64,000 nucleotides of DNA from NCBI GenBank assembly GCA_024803745.1, contig JANJXV010001833.1, positions 1 through 64,000 on the forward strand, written 5' to 3'. The notes below the pieces were generated by a model, which saw only the letters and a program-made list of their open reading frames with translations, searched no databases and had not been told where the DNA came from. This stretch comes from Megascapheus bottae. Its lineage: Eukaryota; Chordata; Mammalia; Rodentia; Geomyidae. Both the position numbers and the translations under genes were made by a program. Shown in pieces: positions 50,442 through 61,160 of this stretch; position 1 is the first letter of the stretch; each line of letters opens with the position of its first letter.

Positions 50442-53400
50442 GAATGAAGGTTTTTGAAGTCATAGAGTGGAGGTGTGTGAAGTCACAGAATGGAGGTGTG
50501 TGAAGTCATAGAATGGAGGTGTGTAAAGTCATAGAATAGAGGTGTGTGAAGTCATAGAATGGAGGTGTGCGAAGTCATAAAATAGAGGTGTGTGAACTCA
50601 TAGAATGGAGGTGTGTGAAGTTAAAATGGAGTTGTGTGAAGTCATAGAATGGTGGTTTTTGATGACAACGAATGGAGGTGTGTGAAGTCACAGAATGAAG
50701 GTGTGTGAACTCAGAATGGAGATGTGTGAAGTCACAGAATGGAGGTTTGTGAAGTCATAGAATGGAGGTGTGTGAAGGTAGAGAATGGATGTTTCTGAAG
50801 TAAGAATGAAGGTGTGTGAAGTCATAGAATGGAGGTGTGTGAAGTCAAATTGGAGGTGTGTGAACTCATAGAATGGAGGTGTGTGAACTCATAGAATGGA
50901 GGTGTGTGAAGTCATGGAATGGAGGTGTGTGAAGTCAAAGAATGGAGGTGTGTGAAGTGAAACAATAGAGGTGTGTGAAGTCACAAAATGGAGGTGTGTG
51001 AAGTCACAGAAATGAAGTGTGTGAAGTCAAAACGGAGGTGTGTGAAGTCACAGAATGGAGGTGTGTGAAGTCACAGAATGGAGGTGTGTGAAGTCAAAAA
51101 GGTGGTGTGTGAAGTCACAGAATGGAGGTGTGTGAAGTCATAGAAAGGAGGTGTGTGAAATCATAGAATGGAGGTATGTGAAGTCACAATGGAGGTGTGT
51201 GAAGTCACAGAATTGAGGTGTATGAAGTCACAGAATGGAGGTGTGGGAAGTCAGAATGAAGGTGTGTGAAGTCACAGAATGGAGGTGTGTGAAGTCACAG
51301 AATGGAAGTTTGTGAAGTAAGAATGAAGGTGTTTGAAGTCATAGAGTGGAGGTGTGTGAAGTCACACAATGGAGGTGTGTGATGTAATAGAATGGAGGTG
51401 TGTGAAGTCATAGAATTGAGGTGTGTGAAGTCATAGAATGGAGGTGTGTGAAGTCATAAAATGGAGATGTGTGAACTCATAGAATGGAGGTGTGTGAAGT
51501 CAAAATGGAGTTGTGTGAAGTCATAGAATGGTGTTTTTTGATGTCAACGAATGGAGGTGTGTGAAGACATAGAATGGAGGTGTGTGAAGTCAGATTGGAG
51601 GTGTGTGAAATCACAGATTGGAGGTGTGTAAACTCAGAAATGAGGTGTGTGAAGTCATAGAATGGAGGTGTGTGAAATCATAGAATGGAGGTATGTGAAG
51701 TCAAAGAATTGAGGTGTGTGAAGTCAGAATGGAGGTGTGTGAAGTCAGAATGGAGGTGTGTGAAGTCATAGAATGGAAGTGTGTGAAGTCATAGGATCGA
51801 GGTGTGTGAAGTCACAGAATGGAGGTGTGTGAAGTCACAGAATGGAGGTGTGTGAAGTCACAGAATGGAGGTGTGTGAAGTCACAGAATGGAGGTGTGTG
51901 AGGTCACAGAATGGAGGTGTGTAAACTCAGAATGGAGGTGTGTGAAGTCACAGAATGGAGGTGTGTGAAGTCATAGAATGGAGGTGTGTGAATTCATAGA
52001 ATGGAAGTGTGTGAAGTCATAGGATCGAGGTGTGTGAAGTCACAGAATGGAGGTGTGTGAAGTCACAGAATGGAGGTGTGTGAAGTCACAGAATGGAGGT
52101 GTGTGAACTCAGAATGGAGGTGTGTGAAGCCACAGAATGGAGGTGTGTGAAGTCATAGAATGGAAGTGTGCGAAGTCATAGAATGGAGGTGTGTGAAGGA
52201 AGAATGGAGGGGTGTGAAGTTATAGAAAGGAGGTTTGTGAAGTCATAGAATGGAGGTATGTGAAGTCAGAGAATGGATGTTTCTGAAGTAAGAATGAAGG
52301 TGTTTGAAGTCATAGAATGGAGGTGTGTGAAGTCAAATTGGAGGTGTGTGAACTCATAGAATGGAGGTGTGTGAAGTCATGGAATGGAGGTGTGTGAAGT
52401 CAAACAATGGAGGTGTGTGAAGTGAAACAATAGAGGTGTATGAAGTCACAGAATGGAGGTGTGTGAAGTCAGAATGAAGGTGTGTGAAGTCACAGAATGG
52501 AGGTGTGTGAAGTCACAGAATGGAGGTGTGTGAAGTCACAGAATGGAGGTGTGTAAACTCAGACTGTAGGTGTGTGACGCCACAGAATGGAGGTGTGTGA
52601 AGTCATAGAATGGAAGTGTGTGAAATCATAGAATGGAGGTGTGTGAAGTCACAGAATTAAGGTGTGTGAAGTCAGAATGGAGGTGTGTGAAGTCAGGATG
52701 GAGGTGAGTGAAGTCATAGAATGGAGGTGTGTGAAGTCAAAGAATGGAGGTCTGTGAACTCAGAATGGAAGTTTGTGAAGTCATAGAATGGAGGTGTGTG
52801 AACTCAGAATGGAGGTGTGTTAAGTCACAGAATGGAGGTGTGTGAAGTCATAGAATGGAGGTTTGTGAACTCACAGAATGGAGGTGTGTTAATTCATAGA
52901 ATGGAGGTGTGTGAAGTCATAGGATCGAGGTGTGTGAAGTCACAGAATAGAGGTGTGTGAAGTCACAGAATGGATGTGTGTGAACTCAGAATGTAGGTGA
53001 GTGAAGCCACAGAATGGAGGTGTGTGAAGTCATAGAATGGAAGTGTGTGAAGTCATAGAAAGGAGGTGTGTCAACTCAGAATGGAGGTGTGTGAAGTCAC
53101 AGAATGGAGGTTTGTGAAGTCACAGAATGGAGGTGTGTGAAGTCAGAGAATGGATGTTTCTGAAGTAAGAATGAAGGTGTGTGAAGTCATAGAATGGAGA
53201 TGTGTGAAGTCAAATTGGAGGTGTGTGAACTCATAGAATGGAGGTGTGTGAACTCATAGAATGGAGGTGTGTGAACCCATAGAATAGAGGTGTGTGAAGT
53301 CATGGAATGGAGGTGTGTGAAGTGAAACAATAGAGGTGTGTGAAGTCACAGAATGGAGGTGTGTGAAGTCACAGTTTGGAAGTGTGTGAAGGCAAAACGG

Positions 53401-55192
53401 AGGTGTGTGAAGTCACAGAATGGAGGTGTGTGAAGTCACAGAATGGAGGTGTGTGAAGTCAAAAAGGTGGTGTGTGAAGTCACAGAATGGAGGTGTGTGA
53501 AGTCATAGAATGGAGATGTGTGAAAACATAGAATGGAGGTATGTGAAGTCAGAATGGAGGTGTGTGAAGTCACAGAATTGAGGTGTGTGAAGTCACAGAA
53601 TGGAGGTGGGTGAAGTCAGAATGAAGGTGTGTGAAGTCACAGAATGGAGGTGTGTGAAGTCACAGAATGGATGTTTGTGAAGTACGAATGAAGGTGTTTG
53701 AAGTCATAGAGTGGAGGTGTGTGAAGGCACAGATTGGAGGTGTGTGAAGTCATAAAGTGGAGGTGTGTGAACTCATAGAATGGAGGTTTGTGAAGTCAAA
53801 ATGGAGTTGTGTGAAGTCATAGAATGGTGTTTTTTGATGTCAACGAATGGAGGTGTGTGAAGTCATAGAATGGAGGTGTGTGAAGTCAGATTGGAGGTGT
53901 GTGAAATCACAGAATGGAGGTGTGTGAAGTCACAGAATGGAGGTGTGTGAACTCAGAATGTAGGTGTGTGAAGCCTCAGAATGGAGGTGTGTGAAGTCAT
54001 AGAATGGAAGTGTGTGAAATCATTGATTGGAGGTGTGTGAAGTCACAGAATTGTGCTGTGTGAAGTCAGAATGGAGGTGTGTGAAGTCTGAATGGAGGTG
54101 AGTGAAGTCATAGAATGGAGGTGTGTGAAGTCATAGAATGGAGGTCTGTGAAGTCAGAATGGAGGTTTGTGAAGTCATAGCATGGAGGTGTGTGAAGTCA
54201 CAGAATGGAGGTGTGTGAAGTCATAGAATGGAGGTGTGTGAAGTCATAAAATGGAGGTGTGTGAATTCATAGAATGGAGGTGTGTGAAGTCACAATGGAG
54301 TTGTGTGAAGTCATAGAATGGTTGTTTTTGATGTCAGCGAATGGAGGTGTGTGAAGTCATACAATGGAGGTGAGTGAAGTCAAATTGGAGGTGTGTGAAA
54401 TCACAGAATGGAGGTGTGTGAAGTCAAAGAATTGAGGTGTGTGAAGTCAGAATGGAGGTGTGTGAAGTCATAGAATGGAAGTGTGTGAAGTCATAGAATG
54501 GAGGTCTGTGAACTCAGAATGGGGGTTTGTGAAGTCATAGAATGGAGTTGTGTGAACTCAGAATGGAGGTGTTTGAAGTCACAGAATGGAGGTGTGTGAA
54601 GTCATAGAATGGAGGTGTGTGAATTCATAGAATGGAGGTGTGTGAAGTCATAGGATCGAGGTGTGTGAAGTCACAAAATGGAGGTGTGTGAAGTAACAGA
54701 ATGGTGGTATGTGAAGTCAAAATGGAGGTGTGTGAAGCCACAGAATGGAGGTGTGTGAAGTCACAGAATGGAGGTTTGTGAAGTCATAGAATGGAGGTGT
54801 GTGAAGTCAGAGAATGGATGTTTCTGAAGTAAGAATAATGGTGTGTGAAGTCATAGAATGGAGGTGTGTGAAGTCAAATTGGAGGAGTGTGAACTCATAG
54901 AATGGAGGTGTGTGAACTCGTAGAATGGAGGTGTGTGAAGTCATGGAATGGAGGTGTGTGAAGTCAAAGAATGGAGGTGTGTGAAGTGAAACAATAGAGG
55001 TGTTTGAAGTCACAGAATGGAGGGGTGTGAAGTCACAGAATTGAAGTGTGTGAAGCCAAAACGGAGGTGTTTGAAGCCACAGAAGGGAGGTGTGTGAAGT
55101 CACAGAATGGAGGTGTGTGAAGTCAGAATGGAGGTGTGTGAAGTCACAGAATTGAGGTGTATGAAGTCACAGAATGGAGGTGTGTGAAGTCA
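50442..55192 (+). repeat. Copy 2 of the 4,751-bp tandem duplication
   Basis: This is the right partner at +4,751. It differs from copy 1 at, for example, 51,092, 51,207, 52,383, 52,971, 53,502 and 53,965. It also differs over a block at about 53,264-53,306, where two monomers are replaced by others of the same length (it reads AACCCATAGAATAGAGG where copy 1 has a GGCGGTGTTTG monomer). That block looks like a short gene-conversion tract. At several of these sites this copy differs from both 12,339-bp copies, which agree with each other. Confidence 0.92.
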
Positions 55193-56354
55193 GAATGAAG
55201 GTGTGTGAAGTCACAGAATGGAGGTGTGTGAAGTCACACAATGGATGTTTGTGAAGTAAGAATGAAGGTGTTTGAAGTCATAGAGTGGAGGTGTGTGAAG
55301 TCACAGAATGGAAGTGTGTGAAGTGAGATTGGAGGTGTGTGATATCACAGAATGGAGGTGTGTGAAGTCATAGAATGGAGGTGTGTGAAGTCATAAAATG
55401 GAGGTGTGTGAACTCATAGAATGGAGGTGTGTGAAGTCAAAATGGAGTTGTGTGAAGTCATAGAATGGTGTTTTTTGATGTCAACGAATGGAGGTGTGTG
55501 AAGTCATAGAATGGAGGTGTGTGAAGTCAGATTGGAGGTGTGTGAAATCACAGAAAGGAGGTGTGTGAAGTCACAGAATGGAGGTGTGTAAACTCAGAAT
55601 GTAGGTGTGTGAAGCCACAGAATGGAGGTGTGTGAAGTCATAGAATGGATGTGTGTGAAATCATAGAATTGAGGTGTGTGAAGTCACAGAATTGAGGTGT
55701 ATGAAGTCAGAATGGAGGTGTGTGAAGTCAGAATGGAGGTGAGTGAAGTCATAGAATGGAGGTGTGTGATGTCATAGAATGGAGGTCTGTGAACTCAGAA
55801 TGAAGGTTTGTGAAGTCATAGAATGGAGGTGTGTGAACTCAGAATGGAGGTGTGTGAAGTCACAGAATGGAGGTGTGTGAAGTCATAGAATGGAGGTTTG
55901 TGAACTCACAGAATGGAGGTGTGTTAATTCATAGAATGGAGGTGTGTGAAGTCATAGGATCGAGGTGTGTGAAGTCACAGAATGGAGGTGTGTGAAGTCA
56001 CAGAAGGGAGGTGTGTGAACTCAGAATGTAGGTGTGTGAAACCACAGAATGGAGGTGTGTGAAGTCATAGAATGGAGGTGTGTGAAGTCAGAGAATGGAT
56101 GTTTCTGAACTAAGAATGAAGGTGTGTGAAGTCACAGATTGAAAGTGTGTGAAGGCAAAACGGAGGTGTGTGAAGTCAGAGAATGGAGGTGTGTGTAGTC
56201 ACAGAATGGAGGTGTGTGAAGTCATAGAATGGATGTGTGAAGTCATAGAATGGAGGTGTGTGAAGTCAGAATGGAGGTGTGTGAACTCTTAGAATGGAGG
56301 TGTGTGAAGTCACAATGGAGTTGTGTGAAGTCATAGAATTTAGGTGTGTGAAGT
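55193..56354 (+). repeat. HOR sequence between the 4,751-bp and 2,626-bp pairs
   Basis: About 1.2 kb of ordinary HOR sequence with the usual marker order: TTTTTTGATGTCAACG near 55,470, TTAATTC near 55,925, ATAGGATCGAGG near 55,965, and the GATGTTTCTGAACTAAG marker near 56,100. I could not assign it a close partner in the window. Between about 56,100 and 56,340 the order is compressed: the GATGTTTCTG marker is followed directly by a CACAGATTGAAAG monomer and AAAACGG. That suggests a deletion of intervening monomers. Confidence 0.7.
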
Positions 56355-56890
56355 CACAAAATGGAGGTGTGTGAAGTCATAGAATGCAGGTGTGTGAAGT
56401 CATGGAATGAAGGTGTGTGAAGTCAGAATGGAGGTGTGTGAAGTCACAGAATTGAGGTGTGTGAAGTCACAGAATGGAGGTGTGTGAAGTCAGAATGAAG
56501 GTGTGTGAAATCACATAATAGAGGTGTGTGAAGTCACAGAATGGATGTTTGTGAAGTAAGATTGAAGGTTTTTGAAGTCATAGAGTGGAGGTGTGTGAAG
56601 TCACAGAATGGAGGTGTGTGAAGTCATAGAATGGAGGTGTGTGAAGTCATAGAATTGAGGTGTGTGAAGTCATAGAATGGATGTGTGTGAAGTCATAAAA
56701 TGGAGATGTGTGAACTCATAGAATGGAGGTGTGTGAAGTTAAAATGGAGTTGTGTGAAGTCATAGAATGGTGGTTTTTGATGTCAACGAATGGAGGTGTG
56801 TGAAGTCACAGAATGGAGGTGTATGAACTCAGAATGGAGGTGTGTGAAGTCACAGAATGGAGGTTTGTGAAGTCATAGAATGGAGGTGTG

Positions 56891-56897
56891 TGAGTCA
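56891..56897. promoter_or_regulatory. Perfect AP-1-like heptamer TGAGTCA in a base-deleted monomer
   Basis: Loss of bases in the TGTGTGAAGTCAG core produces TGTGTGAGTCAG, which contains TGAGTCA, the AP-1 (Fos/Jun) consensus. The same change is at 59,517, exactly 2,626 bp away, so it arose before that duplication. Function is not shown, and this is most simply an incidental product of a deletion. Confidence 0.2.
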
Positions 56898-57667
56898 GAG
56901 AATGGATGTTTCTGAAGTAAGAATGAAGGTGTGTGAAGTCATAGAATGGAGGTGTGTGAAGTCAAATTGGAGGTGTGTGAACTCATAGAATGGAGGTGTG
57001 TGAACTCATAGAATGGAGGTGTGTGAAGTCATGGAATGGAGGTGTGTGAAGTCACAGAATGGAAGTTTGTGAAGTCAAAACGGAGGTATGTGAAGTCACA
57101 GAATGGAGGTGTGTGAAGTCACAGAATGGAGGTGTGTGAAGTCAAAAAGTTGGTGTGTTAAGTCACAGAATGTAGGTGTGTGAAGTCATAGAATGGAGGT
57201 GTGTGAAATCATAGAATGGAGGTATATGAAGTCAGAATGGAGGTGTGTGAAGTCACAGAATTGAGGTGTGTGAAGTCACAGAATGGAGGTGTGTGAAGTC
57301 AGAATGAAGGTGTGTGAAGTCACAGAATGGAGGTGTGTGAAGTCACAGAGTGGATGTTTGTGAAGTAAGAATGAAGGTGTTTGAAGTCATAGAGTGGAGG
57401 TGTGTGAACTCACAGAATGGAGGTGTGTGAAGTCATAGAATGGAGGTGTGTGAAGTCATAGAATTGAGGTGTGTGAAGTCATAGAATAGAGGTGTGTGAA
57501 GTCATAAAATGGAGATGTGTGAACTCATAGAATGGAGTTTTGTGAAGTCAAAATGGAGTTGTGTGAAGTCATAGAATGGTGTTTTTTGATGTCAAAGAAT
57601 GGAGGTGTGTGAAGTCATAGAATGGAGGTGTGTGAAGACAGATTGGAGGTGTATGAAATCACAGAAT

Positions 57668-57730
57668 GGAGGTGTGTGAAGTCAGAATGGAGGTGTGTGA
57701 AGTCAGAATGGAGGTGTGTGAAGTCAGAAT
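57668..57730 (+). repeat. Run of three consecutive 21-bp monomers
   Basis: Three monomers ending GAAT rather than CAGAAT follow one another at 57,668, 57,689 and 57,710. Because 21 is a multiple of three, the minus-strand frame is held through the run and gives a repeated seven-residue pattern (DFTHLHS) in translation. That explains the open frame here without invoking a gene. The second copy near 60.3 kb has lost one of these 21-mers and carries a 23-mer ending CAGAATT instead. Confidence 0.85.
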
Positions 57731-58980
57731 GGAGGTGAGTGAAGTCATAGAATGGAGGTGTGTGAAGTCGCAGAATGGATGTTTGTGAAGTAAGAATGAA
57801 GGTGTTTGAAGTCATAGAGTGGAGGTGTGTGAAGTCACAGAATGGAGGTGTGTGATGTAATAGAATGGAGGTGTGTGAAGTCATAGAATTGAGGTGTGTG
57901 AAGTCATAGAATGGATGTGTGTGAAGTCATAAAATGGAGATGTGTGAACTCATAGAATGGAGGTGTGTGAAGTCAAAATGGAGTTGTGTGAAGTCATAGA
58001 ATGATGTTTTTTGATGTCAACGAATGGAGGTGTGCGAAGACATAGAATGGAGGTGTGTGAAGTCAGATTGGAGGTGTGTGAAATCACAGAATGGAGGTGT
58101 GTCAACTCAGAAATGAGGTGTGTGAAGTCATAGAATGGAGGTGTGTGAAATCATAGAATGGAGGTGTGTGAAGTCAAAGAATTGAGGTGTGTGAAGTCAG
58201 ATTGGAGGTGTGTGAAGTCAGAATGGAGGTGTGTGAAGTCATAGAATGGAAGTGTGTGAAGTCATAGAATGGAGGTCTGTGAACTCAGAATGGGGGTTTG
58301 TGAAGTCATAGAATGGAGGTGTGTAAAGTCAGAATGGAGGTGTGTGAAGTCATAGAATGGAGGTGTGTGAGTTCATAGAATGGAAGTGTGTGAAGTCATA
58401 GGATCGAGGTGTGTGAAGTCACAGAATGGAGGTGTGTGAAGTCACAGAATGGAGGTGTGTGAAGTCACAGAATGGAGGTGTGTGAACTCAGAATGGAGGT
58501 GTGTGAAGCCACAGAATGGAGGTGTCTGAAGTCATAGAATGGAAGTGTGTGAAGTCATAGAATGGAGGTGTGTGAAGGAAGAATGGAGGGGTGTGAAGTC
58601 ACAGAATGGAGGTGTGTGAATTCAGAATGGAGGTGTGTGAAGTTACAGAATGGAGGTTTGTGAAGTCATAGAATGGAGGTGTGTGAAGTCAGAGAATGGA
58701 TGTTTCTGAAGTAAGAATGAAGGTGTGTGAAGTCATAGAATGGAGGTGTGTGAAGTCAAATTGGAGGTGTGTGAACTCATAGAATGGAGGTGTGTGAAGT
58801 CATGGAATGGAGGTGTGTGAAATCAAAGAATGGAGGTGTGTGAAGTGAAACAATAGAGGTGTGTGATGTCACAGAATGGAGGTGTGTGAAGTCACAGAAT
58901 GGAAGTGTGTGAAGTTAAAACGGAGGTGTGTGAAGTCACAGAATGGAGGTGTGTGAAGTCAAAAACGTGGTGTGTGAAGT

Positions 58981-61160
58981 CACAAAATGGAGGTGTGTGA
59001 AGTCATAGAATGCAGGTGTGTGAAGTCATGGAATGAAGGTGTGTGAAGTCAGAATGGAGGTGTGTGAAGTCACAGAATTGAGGTGTGTGAAGTCACAGAA
59101 TGGAGTTGTGTGAAGTCAGAATGAAGGTGTGTGAAATCACATAATAGAGGTGTGTGAAGTCACAGAATGGATGTTTGTGAAGTAAGATTGAAGGTTTTTG
59201 AAGTCATAGAGTGGAGGTGTGTGAAGTCACAGAATGGAGGTGTGTGAAGTCATAGAATGGAGGTGTGTGAAGTCATAGAATTGAGGTGTGTGAAGTCATA
59301 GAATGGAGGTGTGTGAAGTCATAAAATGGAGATGTGTGAACTCATAGAATGGAGGTGTGTGAAGTTAAAATGGAGTTGTGTGAAGTCATAGAATGGTGGT
59401 TTTTGATGTCAACGAATGGAGGTGTGTGAAGTCACAGAATGGAGGTGTATGAACTCAGAATGGAGGTGTGTGAAGTCACAGAATGGAGGTTTGTGAAGTC
59501 ATAGAATGGAGGTGTGTGAGTCAGAGAATGGATGTTTCTGAAGTAAGAATGAAGGTGTGTGAAGTCATAGAATGGAGGTGTGTGAAGTCAAATTGGAGGT
59601 GTGTGAACTCATAGAATGGAGGTGTGTGAACTCATAGAATGGAGGTGTGTGAAGTCATGGAATGGAGGTGTGTGAAGTCACAGAATGGAAGTTTGTGAAG
59701 TCAAAACGGAGGTATGTGAAGTCACAGAATGGAGGTGTGTGAAGTCACAGAATGGAGGTGTGTGAAGTCAAAAAGTTGGTGTGTTAAGTCACAGAATGTA
59801 GGTGTGTGAAGTCATAGAATGGAGGTGTGTGAAATCATAGAATGGAGGTATATGAAGTCAGAATTGAGGTGTGTGAAGTCACAGAATTGAGGTGTGTGAA
59901 GTCACAGAATGGAGGTGTGTGAAGTCAGAATGAAGGTGTGTGAAGTCACAGAATGGAGGTGTGTGAAGTCACAGAATGGATGTTTGTGAAGTAAGAATGA
60001 AGGTGTTTGAAGTCATAGAGTGGAGGTGTGTGAACTCACAGAATGGAGGTGTGTGAAGTCATAGAATGGAGGTGTGTGAAGTCATAGAATTGAGGTCTGT
60101 GAAGTCATAGAATAGAGGTGTGTGAAGTCATAAAATGGAGATGTGTGAACTCATAGAATGGAGTTTTGTGAAGTCAAAATGGAGTTGTGTGAAGTCATAG
60201 AATGGTGTTTTTTGATGTCAAAGAATGGAGGTGTGTGAAGTTATAGAATGGAGGTGTGTGAAGACAGATTGGAGGTGTATGAAATCACAGAATGGAGGTG
60301 TGTGAAGTTACAGAATTGAGGTGTGTGAAGTCAGAATGGAGGTGTGTGAAGTCAGAATGGAGGTGAGTGAAGTCATAGAATGGAGGTGTGTGAAGTCACA
60401 GAATGGATGTTTGTGAAGTAAGAATGAAGGTGTTTGAAGTCATAGAGTGGAGGTGTGTGAAGTCACAGAATGGAGGTGTGTGATGTAATAGAATGGAGGT
60501 GTGTGAAGTCATAGAATTGAGGTGTGTGAAGTCATAGAATGGATGTGTGTGAAGTCATAAAATGGAGATGTGTGAACTCATAGAATGGATGTGTGTGAAG
60601 TCAAAATGGAGTTGTGTGAAGTCATAGAATGATGTTTTTTGATGTCAACGAATGGAGGTGTGCGAAGACATAGAATGGAGGTGTGTGAAGTCAGATTGGA
60701 GGTGTGTGAAATCACAGAATGGAGGTGTGTCAACTCAGAAATGAGGTGTGTGAAGTCATAGAATGGAGGTGTGTGAAATCATAGAATGGAGGTGTGTGAA
60801 GTCAAAGAATTGAGGTGTGTGAAGTCAGATTGGGAGGTGTGTGAAATCAGAATGGAGGTGTGTGAAGTCATAGAATGGAAGTGTGTGAAGTCATAGAATG
60901 GAGGTCTGTGAACTCAGAATGGGGGTTTGTGAAGTCATAGAATGGAGGTGTGTAAACTCAGAATGGAGGTGTGTGAAGTCATAGAATGGAGGTGTGTGAG
61001 TTCATAGAATGGAAGTGTGTGAAGTCATAGGATGGAGGTGTGTGAAGTCACAGAATGGAGGTGTGTGAAGTCACAGAATGGAAGTGTGTGAAGTTAAAAC
61101 GGAGGTGTGTGAAGTCACAGAATGGAGGTGTGTGAAGTCAAAAACGTGGTGTGTGAAGTC
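58981..61160 (+). repeat. Copy 2 of the 2,626-bp duplication, with a 450-bp deletion
   Basis: This pairs with 56,355-58,980. Offset 2,629 holds to GGATGGAGG at 61,030 (partner GGATCGAGG at 58,401). It then changes to 2,179 at GAAGTTAAAA, 61,090 against 58,911. The 450 bp of copy 1 between about 58,410 and 58,900, which includes a GATGTTTCTG HOR marker, is missing here. After AAAACGTGG near 61,140 the copy ends and the sequence continues into other HOR units. Confidence 0.85.

Larger units (their letters stand above)
56355..58980 (+). repeat. Copy 1 of a 2,626-bp tandem duplication
   Basis: CACAAAATGG at 56,355 recurs at 58,981, TGAGTCA at 56,891 recurs at 59,517, and GTTTTTTGATG at 57,581 recurs at 60,207, all at offset 2,626. 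Private variants shared by the pair include CATAGAATGCAGG, CATGGAATGAAGG, CACATAATAGAGG, GTAAGATTGAAGG and the base-deleted TGTGTGAGTCAG monomer. Beyond 57.66 kb the offset becomes 2,629 through +2 and +1 indels in the second copy. Confidence 0.88.

Noticed and set aside
57615..57884. 89-codon minus-strand open frame with a repeated seven-residue pattern
   Set aside because: The heptad comes from three consecutive 21-bp monomers that keep the frame. The equivalent region of the second 2,626-bp copy has an altered monomer count and ending, so the frame is not preserved.
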